Made by a program: the position numbers and the translations under genes. This document shows positions 12,839 through 24,800 of a DNA stretch of 64,000 nt, one piece after another; position 1 is the stretch's first letter, and each line of letters opens with the position of its first letter. The notes under the pieces are model-generated. The model was not told the DNA's origin. It searched no databases and was given only the letters and a program-made list of their open reading frames with translations. Origin of the DNA: Dreissena polymorpha. Lineage: Eukaryota > Mollusca > Bivalvia > Myida > Dreissenidae. Where the stretch lies: contig NC_068357.1 of the NCBI RefSeq assembly GCF_020536995.1, forward strand, positions 150,798,831 through 150,862,830, read 5' to 3'.

Positions 12839-15800
12839 ATGCACTCGATTGGTAAGTAATTATTCAATTAAAATATTGCGTTTGGTTACATAAAAACATC
12901 AATCTATAATTATATTGCTAAAGATTACCTTTGATAACATGGGAACTGTTTTCGGCACATATATTGAGTATATTCTACGTGATTATTCTAAAGACCCTTT
13001 CTTTTGTGATGTATTTAGTTACGTTGTGATTGTAAACAATATTGCATCTCCGACTCATACTCGATCATTTTCGTGCCAAACTGTTTCAAACTGTAAAAAA
13101 TCAAACTGTGCTTACATACACATTGGAAAAAGACTTATTCATATGTACATTTTATGGATTCTCTTTGATTTTCTTTTAGAAGCGGCTCTGTCAAATGCTG
13201 GACTTCACACATTCCATGCAGCATTCTGCTCAGCAAAACTGACTGCGTGCTTTGTACTCAACAACGAAGCAATTCTGGACCTTTATAAAGCTTGACCGGG
13301 ACTAAAACATTAGCAATTGTGACTCTGTAATGTTCAACGTTAGTGGACTGTAAAGAAACTGCAATTATTGTGAAGAGACTCTGTATGTCTGTAAGCAAAA
13401 AGAATATAGAGCATAACGAATATCAGGTGTGAAAACAATTTGAAAGAATAGTGGAATTAACAATTTGCAATCAGGCATGTCAAATGAATTGTTGATATTA
13501 AAAATGATAGTTCCCAGGCAGCTCTAGACGGTTTTTTTTTCTGTATTTCTATTACTAGTATTAATTCAAAAAATGTATGCCACAATTAAAAAGCACACTC
13601 TGTTTAAAGACCATTGTGTTGTCTTATTGTGTGATGATGACTTTGAGTAATGCATTGTACATTAAACAATAACTACTAAGTTGTTTTTAAGTATCAGATT
13701 TCTTGTTAATTATATAAATGAATGTTAATTTTTGCTTAAATATAAATTTGCATAATGCAGTGCCAGTAGCACACTTTGCAATATTTTTATAACAAAAGAG
13801 TGTGTTGTACACTTGAACTAATACCTATAATTAATAATCCTTGCCTAAAAATTCATTTGACACACCTGAGACCATGTTGTATATTACCATTATTATTTTG
13901 CACATTATGCTGACACTTTGAAAAAATTGCAAATAAGCGAAAAGCAGAAGTTTAGTCTTGTCAACTGTCTCTGATTAATTTTTTGAAGACCATATAAGAA
14001 GCGAAAGTGTAGGATACTGTATTCATTTTATTTGATGACTGCTTGTTATTATTTCTTCATAGAAGGCGTACTGCATGAGTGGAGTATTTTTTTGGGGGTT
14101 CTACATCTTTGATGAAGTCAACTCATTGACATTTAGTGCCATGACTGAGCGTGTTTTTTAACTAACAAACGCGTGGTAGGAACTTACCGAATATATGCAA
14201 ACTCATAACAGTGTGTCTAATAATACATGTGTTGAGTGCACAGAAACAAGGGCGAGAAGATAAGGGTATAAATGAACATACTGAATGTGTTATTTTGTTT
14301 ATGAGCTTGAACATACAAAAACTTGACTTTAATCAATTGGGATGTACATGCAGTTTAATAATCGGGTTGTTATTTTATAATCATATTCATGTGGAAACTG
14401 CGTCATTCACGTGCAATACGCAGCTGCTGTCTATATGTTTAATGCCACATTCCATAATGACTGAATATCTTTACTTTCAAAACATGAAAATGAATTAAAT
14501 GAAATGAAAATAAACGAAATAATGTAATTAAATTCAGGTGAAAACTATTTGATTATATTTTATTTAAATATGGTTTGGTAAATTATTTACTGGTAAAACA
14601 ATTCTTGTTGATAACAGTAAATTCATAATAATAAGTATGTTGTTTATTTTTTGTCTCACACATAAAGTGACAGGTACACTCATATATTTAGCGTTAAGCT
14701 TATGATGTGGGTCTTCATCATAAATCTTAATTTTTGCTACTAGTATTTTCTCCTTAACACCAACCTAGTAATGTTCAATCTGTGTATGCCATAAGCGATA
14801 GCTTTTACCAACTGTTAATTCCTGGGGATTCAGAAAAATACAATAAGTTTACCACATTTCATGACATAAGCTCTAACAGTGCGGAAGATATGCAAAGAGT
14901 ATTGTGTCCAAAGCCAAAGGTGATAGTTCTGGCCTGTGTTATTTTGCGCAGTGAATGAGGTCTATGCACTTCTTTCAAGGTAGATGCAAACACTCCCGCA
15001 AGCACTGTTGCATTTATATGTTTATTAACATTAATTAAGTACAAAAAGTTTTTCATTTACATATGCAGGGGATACATTTACGATGTCGATGATTTATACA
15101 TGAGACCAAAATAATGAAGTACGGTCCCTTTCTTTTTTATGCTTAAGTTAAATAAAATCGTTTTAGAAATAATCGCGCCCTAAAACATAAATGGCATCCC
15201 TGCATATGGAAAACATCAATAAAACACAGTTTCGCGAGATTTTTTTGATTTTTTTTAATTCTTACATTGTTTTTAAAAGTAAACAAAAAATGAAATACAT
15301 GTTTAAGAGTTTGAAAACAGTACAAGGGGTTACTATACATAAAGCATAGCTTCATAAAATTGTTTAAGATTAAAACAAATTATATTTTATTGCTTTGCTA
15401 AATTACATATTGTTTTGTAAAGAAATTGAATGTTTTGTTGCATGATAATGTGCAGACATATATTACCCGTGTTATCTTTTACAAACATCAAATAAGCTTT
15501 TGCCCGTAAATTAGGTAGCACCTATTATCATATTATGTTTTATATAAGTTTTATAATTTGGAAAATGAACTTATTGAATTAAGAATAAGTGTAAACTAAC
15601 CTCAACATGTTGCAGAACCTATGTGTTTTAAAGAAGTCAAGATTTTGGATTATAAAAAAGATGTCATCTGTATCTAGAGTTGCGTACAGTAAGCCCTATA
15701 GATATTCTTAAGAATGAACAAGTTATTACGTTGACAGTTGTTTTTAGTTAATAAAACACTGACTGGTTAGACAAATGCTATTATATTCGGATAATTGCTT

Positions 15801-18800
15801 TTCGGATGCTGTATTAATGCCGACATTACGCCACAGATTGACTAAAAATTTGGTCAAATAACTCTAACGCAGTGTGATAATCATATTTTAAACTTTCAGC
15901 AGTTGCGTGTTTTCATTTACTTTTTATTTTATTCTCTTTAATTTATTTAATTTAATTTATTAATTTATATAATTTATCAATACCTCCAAAGTCAGCATCC
16001 TCCAAAACGCAGAAATCTCATCAGATCTGGAACCAATTTAAGGCCCTTATCCAGGCAGGTATCTCAAAATTTGTCCCTGTCAAAAAAGTAGGCCCCAAAA
16101 GACTTCTCCCCTGGGTTACTCAAGACATAAAAAGATTAATCAGAAAAAGGGACTCCCTTTACCAAAAGGTCACAAAACACAAAGGTCAAAACCCCTACAT
16201 TAGGAAATTCAGAACCATCAAACACCTCATTCAATCCAAAATAAAAAGGTCATATGAACTATACATTAAACACATCCTAGATATACAACATGCAGACACT
16301 CACTCCAGCAAATTCAACACTAAAAAGTTGTATTCCATCATAAAGAACGCCAAACAAGACACTCAAGGTGTTTCCCCACTCAAATGGCAGACAAGCGGAA
16401 ACCTTATCTCAGAACGCCTTGGTAAAGCCAATATCCTAAACCGGCAATTCCTATCTGTTTTCTCAGGAGTCTCCCCTCTGTCTCTATCCCAGCTATGCAG
16501 AAATACCCTAGGAAATTCACCGTATCCCACCATGCCCAAGATAGAAATGGACCCCAAAGGAGTCTTGAAATAACTTCAAAAGCTTAAAGTAGATAAGGCT
16601 GCTGGCCCAGATATGATCAAACCCATTGTCCTCAAGGAACTCCGGCATGAGATCTTTGACCTAGTGTCACTGATTTTCCAAAAGTCCTTAGACTCTGGTC
16701 AACTCCCATCAGATTGGACGAAGGCAAACGTTTCTCCTCAATTTAAAAAAAGGTAACACTAGCGACCCAGCAAACTATAGGCCCATATCACGTACATGTG
16801 TCCAATGCAACCTACTAGAACACATTATCGCATCTAGCCCATCCACACACTTTACCAAACACAACATACTCTATGAGCTGCAACACGGGTTTCGCGAAAG
16901 GCGTCCTGTGAGACTCAGCTTGTGGAGTTAGTGGATGACTTAGCGAAAACTCTTGCATCAGGTAAACAGACAGACCTAATCCTACTGGATTTTAGTAAAG
17001 CCTTCGACAAAGTCAATCACCTCAAATTACTGCATAAACTTAAGATACATAGTGCTTCTGACCAGACCATATCCTGGATCCAGTCCTTCCTAATCGGCAG
17101 ATCCCAATCAGTCGTAGTAGATGGTACTAAGTCTGACCAAGTCCCAGTTACCTCTGGAGTGCCCCAGGGATCTGTCCTTGGCCCTCTCCTCTTCCTCCTA
17201 TACATAAATGACCTCCCTTCCCTTGTTACATCCCAAGTTCGCCTCTTTGCTGATGACACTGCCATCTATCTTACAGTGACATCCGAGGCGGACTGTCAAA
17301 GGTTACAAGACAATCTCTGTAAACTAGAGAAATGGGAAGAGCTATGGGACATGGAGTTTAACCCTGGCAAGTGCCAGGTTCTCCATGTCACACGGAATCG
17401 TAAGCCCATTGCGTACCAATACAAGCTCCATGGTCAAATCCTATCCAAAATTAAGGACGCAAAATACCTTGGTGTTGACATTTGCCATGATTTAAGTTGG
17501 AACACACATATCTCCAGGATCACAACAAATGCAAACAAAACATTAGGTCTCCTCAAACGTAACATCAAGACAAAACATGAAAAGGTCAAATCACTATCCT
17601 ATCAAACACTAGTACGTCCCCAACTTGAATATGCTACCCCCGTACGGTCACCACACACTCAGGTCAACAATCACAACATAGAAATAATTCAGCGGCGAGC
17701 AGTCAGATGGGTAAAAAATGACTACTCCAATTACACCAGTGTCACACAACTGCAAAATACACTCAACTGGCGCACCCTTGAGAACAGACACATGGATGCC
17801 AAACTCGTCCTTTTCTACAAAGTCTACCACCATTTTGTGGCCATATCCCTCCCATCTTATCTTGAAGTCCCAACGAGGTTAAACAGACACATGCATCCCC
17901 TCAGTCTTTGTCAAGTCCATACAGGTTACGATTACTTTAAGTACTCTTTCTTCCCCCACACCACAGTATTGTGGAACAGGTTACCCCACCCTGTCACAAT
18001 GCTGCTTGACCTTGAGAGCTTCAAGTAGGCAGTAGCCCAACTTAGCCACTAAACCCATGGGAATTGTTTTTATCCATTTTTATCCCTTGTATACTATATG
18101 ACTTTTAAATCTCCTAACAACACTATCCTTATTATTGTACAAATTCTTAATTTGCTGAAAGATATCTTTCTTAGCATTTACTCTTTTACTTTACTAACAG
18201 CCAACGCGCATCCTGCCCATAATACTTGCGAGAGGCATGAGGCAGTACTATGAGATAGATAGATAGATAAGTGAATTTGATTAAGATATGTTTTCCAGAA
18301 AGTATCAATATTCAATAGTTTTGTTCTTGTGCTTTTTCAGAAAATTTACTTGTAGAAACTGTTGAAGGAATAACAACCATCGGCATTAATAGACCAGAAA
18401 AGAGAAATGCAGTTAACCAAGAAACTGCTGTCGAACTTGTCGATGCATTTAAACATTTTGAAAATGACCACGAGTCAAAAGTTGCCGTGCTTCATGGAAA
18501 GGGTATTTATTCAGACAACTCACCAAAATTAACCTAACACTGAACTTAATGCATGGATACATTAAAGTAACATATTATGATGTGTATCATAGACATTTAT
18601 TCATCTAAATAATTAGAAAATATTTAACAAACTTATTGTTATGTTGTCATTTTTTTTATTCATGTGCACAAACAACCCCTGGTACCTATAGGATACAATT
18701 CCAGCATGTAAATAATAACTTTCACAAGGTCAATGTTGGCAAGCTATAATTATTATTGTGCTTGAGCATTATGCAGCAAACAAGATTTTAGGTCACAAAG

Positions 18801-21800
18801 TGCTAAAGATGAGCATTTGTGATAACCCTATTTCTGGTGGTGTGTGGTGCATCATCAATTTTTAGCTTGTTTCCAATCCAGAGACGAAATTTTTCACCAA
18901 ATCTATGTGAAACTTGGTAAGAATATTTATCCGGATAATGTCTTGAGCGAATTTTAATCTGGTTTACTTGCATCCAAAAACTTTGTCACTGGGTCAAATC
19001 TGAGAAAATCTTGTTACCACTCTAGGGGCCACATTTAAACTCAATCTTGATTATACTAAGTCAGACTATTTATTTTGACAATATATAGGCCAATATTGTC
19101 TCTGGGTCACCTGCATCCAAAAACTAAGTCACCTGGTCAAATTTTAGTTTAAAAAACTTTGTTACCACTCTAGAGACCACATTAATAACAGTATTGACTG
19201 AATCATGATATAACTTGGTCAGAATGTTTATCTTGACATTTTCTAAGCTGAGATTGAATCTGGAATACGCCCTTTAAAAACTTTTAATTTGGGTCATGAG
19301 AGTGTTCAAAAACTAGGGCACTAGGTCTAATCTTCACCTTGATACCACTGTTGTCATAAATTAAGCTTATGTAACATGTCAGACTTTGGAAAAAATACAA
19401 TGAGAAGCCGGAGTGTCGTTTGTTTCACCTGTCTCATTTACCAATACCTCAAAGGAATCAGTCACACTTAGGGTCAAAAGTCACATTGGCCATAAACAAT
19501 TTGTGTTTGAGATAAGCGTAGTTTTGAGACAAAATAGGATTGTGGGATTGTGGGGCATTCCTGTCCTATGAATACTAAGTTCATGCCTTCTATTAGGTCA
19601 AGTCTTCAACAATTGGTGTCCGTGAACTCTGGGAGCGCTCAAGGGCTATCTTGGACCTCTTGTGAAACTCTAGAACTCATTAGTTTTAAGTAAGGCTGAA
19701 CTCCAGAAACTTCAATCAAACAATATTATATCTGAAGGAACTCTATAAAGGTTTTTAATCAAGGTTGGATAATATTTTTGTTTGGCATCGTCCAATGTGT
19801 GAAATTATTTAACAAAAAAAACACAATATTAAAAAAAATAATTAAACACTGGTTAATGAAAAGTCTTATCAAGCATTATTAAGAAAATGTCTGGCTATCT
19901 GTTTGGTTAATGTTTGTAGATTTGTAACATTTACCTCTTGTGTGATTTGGTATTCATAGAATTTGTGAAAAGGAAAGCTGAATTTAAGGTCAGTGCAATA
20001 TTGACAAACTTAAGAATAAAAAGTCCAATTTCACTAAATACCTATAAGGCTTTATTTGTGAAAATGGGGTTTAGTGCATGTGTGTAAAGTTTTATCCCAG
20101 ATTAGCCTATGCAGGCTGCACAGGCTTACCATGAACAACACTTTCCGCTTTTATTGTATTTAGAGCTCACCTAAGCACATGACCGCCAGAGGTTGGGGCC
20201 GTTTTCATTATTCGGCAATAATACAACTTTGTTAACACTGTAGAAGTCAAATGATCATGAAACTTGGTAGGAAAATTTGTTCTATAGATATAGATATCTT
20301 AGCCGAGATAAAAAATGGTTTAGTCTGCTGAAAAACATTTCTGCCATGGGGTGTTGCAGTTTTCTTTATATGGCTAAAGTTGCTATAGTAAGACCTTTTT
20401 TAAATTGTTGAAGTCACATTTTTAGTCCAATCTTCATGAAACTTGGTAGGTTTGTTCAAATGATATCTGGGCAATGTTTGAAAATAATTCTGGTCTGTTG
20501 CATAAAATTGTCGCAAGGGAATGGGGTGGTTTTCCTTATTTTATAGCTATGGAACCATGTTAACGCTCTAGAAGTCAAATGTATGGTCCAATCTTCATGA
20601 AACTTGGTCAGAACATTTGTTTTAATGATGTTACTGGGCCAAGTTTGGAAATGGTTCTGGCCAAAAAAATTAATATTTTATTAAGTTCTTTCATTATTGT
20701 GAACTTGACCTTGTTATAAAAGTTTTGTTCCTTAGGGTCTCAAGTGAGCTCCTAAGGGCCCATGACCCTCTTGTATGTTTGAAGGGAAACTCTTTTTAAA
20801 CTAGAAATGGCGCGGTAGAGGCCGACGCGTATCCCCATGCCGCATGTTTGACCAAAGGGGGCGCCCCAGGGTTGATAATGGGGCCATGCATAGTTGAGAT
20901 TGACCGTTTTGTCATAAGATATGTTCAGTATAATTTGAAGTAAATCGGTGTAGAATGAAGAAGTTATAGTAAAAGGCAATTTCGGATGGGCGTGGTCTAT
21001 GTGGGCGGGGCACCCCAGGGTTGGTAATGGGGCCATGCATAGTTGAGATTGACCGTATCGTAATAAGAGATGTTCAGTATCACTTTGAAGTAAAGCGATG
21101 TAGAAATAAAGAAGTTAATGTAAAATAACAATAAAAAATGAGTGAAAACCTCTGACCCGGCTCCACCCCAACCCCCATAACTTTTGACCCAGGGGTCAGA
21201 TCAAAATTCCTAATAGTGCAGGGTCGCACATATGCTCATAGCTACCATGTGTGTAAGTTTCAAGGTTCTAGTGCTTATAGTGTAGGAGGAGACAGTCCAG
21301 GACGGACGGACAGACGGCGGAGATGACCACAATATCTTTTCAAAAAGCGTGGGGATATCAACTTTTAAGTTCAGGGAGAAAGTATCGTCCCTTATTATAA
21401 TTTGGAGACTGCACAGGCTAATCTTGGACTGCACATGCATCATAGCCCCTTTTCATAGGAAAGGCTCATATATTTCTGATTGTCTTTCTGCCTGTCCTTC
21501 AGGTGGCAACTTTTGTGCTGGGTTTGATTTATCAGCATTAGCATCATCCAATGAGGAAGACCTGCTGAAATTTGGAGCAAGTGAGAATGCACCTATGGTA
21601 AATGCTTAGGTAATTATCTCCCGCCATATGCGGAGGGATATTTTGTTGGCATTGTCCGTCTGTTCTTCTGTTGCTCCAGCCATCCTTCTGTCAGTCGGGA
21701 GCTCTTTTGTGTCCAGAGCAATGTCTCAAAACTGCTTGGGCTGGTTTTATTGAAACTTGGTATGAGTGTATATATGGATAAGAGGATGATGCACGTCAAA

Positions 21801-24800
21801 TGCCGCCATAATCCATGTGCATATAACGGAGTTATGGCCCTTTTTGTGTCAATGGCTTTATTTTGGGCCAATTTAATTGAAACTTTGCATGAGTGTAAAT
21901 ATTTATAAAAAAATAAAAAAATTCAACCATTGGTGAATAACGGAGTTATGGCTATTGTTTTGCTTGAAAAATACCCTTTTTATATGGGCTTTTCCTTTCT
22001 TGAGCTGTTCCTCCAATGTTGTACGAGTCACAGCCATGCAACTTAATACAGTTGTTCTCAATCATCTGAGGCTGAGTCAAAAGCAAGACCCATAAACCTG
22101 AACGTATGGTCAAGATCACACATTCAGGTCAAATATCACAAATTTGATGAATTCTTCATAATTTAGCCATGACTGCACTATTCATCAAGGGAATCTGTAG
22201 TAACATTATAATTGGTCTCCTTTAAATGGCTGTATGTCAACGGTAAGACTCAGGTCTCCGGGGTCAGGGTTACACACTGAGGTCCAATGTTGCCAATGTT
22301 GATTGAATATGCTTTATTGTGTAAGAATTCCACCATGCATCTTGGTTCTCAATCATCTGGGGCCGAGTCACATGCAAGACCCATAATTCTAGGGACCAGG
22401 TCAAGGTCACACCTTGAGGTAAAAAATCACGCATTTGATGAATTATTTATAATTTAGCCATTTTGCCACTATAGTGTGGGACATATTGTTTTTGCCCTGT
22501 CGGTTGCTTTGTTTGTTTGTTAGTGCAAACTTTAACATTTGCAATAACTTTTGCAATATTGGAGATAGCAACTTAATGTTTGGCATGCATGTGTATCTCA
22601 TGGAGCTGCACATTTTTAGAGGTGAAAGGTCAAGGCCAAGGTCATCCTTCAAGGTCAAAGGTCAAATATATGGGTCAAAATCGCTCATTTAATGTACACT
22701 TTTGCAATTTTAAAGATAGCAACTTGATATTTGGCATGCATGTGTATCTCATGGAGCTGCACATTTTGAGTGGTGAAAGGTCAAGGTCAATGTCATCCTC
22801 CAAGGTCAATGGTCAAATATGGCGACATAGTGTTTCACAAAAACATCGCTTGTTTTACTATGCATTAAGGGATTCTATTAATTTCTACAATTTTTCTCCT
22901 TTCTCTTTCAGTGAGTCAAAGTTAAGACTCAGGTCTATAGGGTCGAGGTCAAGGGCACATACTGAGGTCTGTGTTACAAATTTTGGTTAAATATGCATTA
23001 TTTTGTTAGGAATTTACAATACATGATACATAGAGGAATTTGCACCCAGCCACAAACACAATTCATATGAAGGAGGATATCAATTCAACCAATTTGCTTG
23101 TTGTCACATGTTCCTGACCAAACAAATTTCATCCTCATTGACATGGGAAGTAAAGAAAAGTTATCTAGCATGTATAGAGTTCAACTGTGAATGAAAATTT
23201 GTGGACGTTAAAGTTAACCATAATTCCAGCTGGCAAACTAAATTGAGATTACTTTTTTTCAGAGCATGGTCAGAAAACTTACTTTTTCAGATTTAATATT
23301 ATTTGTATAATTTTATGTATAATTAGACAAAAAATTGCAATATCATAAATGTTTATTATTTCATTAAGTGTCTAGTCACCCCATTAAATCGTACATTTAC
23401 TTAACATGACACGTTTTCTATGCAGTTGAAGCAGAGTTATGCTTGGATTTAACCTTCATGTTTTTATCAATGATTATTTGGTAAGGTCCATCCAGCTTAG
23501 TTGTTATACTGCAGAATTGTACATGTGGGGTTCCAGTATTTGTGTCCCAGCCTGGAATCAAATTGTGTTTGGGACTATTCTTGAAATACCTTCTGCAGCC
23601 ATTCTTTACCTACCTAAAATTCACCATAGATTAAGTTATCAGTCACTGCCGTAAGTGCTGTTGGTACTGGTTACCTGCTAAGATTGCCCAGGAAAAGTGT
23701 ATCAGCCATAAATTGAGTCTTTTTCTGTGAAAACTGGGCTTAATGCATGGGCGTGAAGTATTGTCGCAGATTAACCTGTGCAGAATGCATAGCCTAATCA
23801 GGGACAACACTTTCCGCTTGTATGGAATTTTTTGTTTTTAAGTAGGTCTTTTGTAAAGGTAAATCCAGTTAAGGCAGGAAGTGTAGTCCCTGATTTCCCT
23901 GTGTACTCTGCAATCCACAGGACTGGATTGCACATGATTATCTGGGCCTACACTTAACGCACATGCATTAAGGCCAGTTTTCCCAGATCGAGGCTGATTT
24001 TCCAGGGTCCGTCAAGAATGTGTTTCAGCAAGCCCGTGATAGCTGCGGTGGACGGCTACGCTGTGGCCGGGGGACTGGAGCTGGCCCTGCTGTGTGACCT
24101 CAGGGTCATGGAGGAGACTGCAGTCATGGGGGTCTTCTGTAGACGCTTTGGTGGGTGTTTAATAGTTTAATAGTTTTGACTGATTCATCAAACTTAATGA
24201 CATCAAAAGCATATTGAAACACTCTGGAGTCAATTTCCTTGGTAGAACCATTACTTGTTTTTTGGGGGGGTAAAAATATAAACAATGCCCCCACATTGGC
24301 ATTCGAACTGGTGACCTCCCGTTCGCTAGGCGGACACCATACCCACTGCGCCATGTCGACCTCTGGGTGGATGTTGCATTTGCATGTCATGCTGAATAAA
24401 GTTGCAATAATGTATGGGTGTCTTGTAATAACGTTGAGGTTTGTAGGTTTTATAAATATTGCTTGGGTTTCTACACTTAGGCTTGTAGATATCAATAATA
24501 TTGTTTGTATTGTTATGTTGGAAGAAAACTGTAATTGTATTTTATGTAATAAGTGGATATACACTTAAGAAATGTGTTTGTAAGTAATTTAAGCATCAAT
24601 AATTGGATGAGTCTTAAGTTATTTCTGAATCTCATACTTATATATATAAGTATAATGAACATCAATGGATGAAAACCAAAATGTGTTGATCTCTTTATAA
24701 AGACTTGCCAAAGAACGGCCTAAAGAAGTATTAAGCTTCAAATAAAACTGTCCAGGTAATGTATTGCTTAGAAATTGATAATATAAACAAACTGTAAAAT

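Noticed and set aside
12915-13295. 126-codon frame in the inverted-repeat loop as a gene
   Set aside because: It starts just after the proposed exon 1 donor, has no recognisable domain and a composition like the flanking AT-rich DNA. An alternative exon near 13180 (after TTTTAG) cannot be excluded.
22600-22980. Repeated AAGGTCAA words as nuclear-receptor response elements
   Set aside because: They are part of a dispersed tandem repeat and occur in many repeats of this window.
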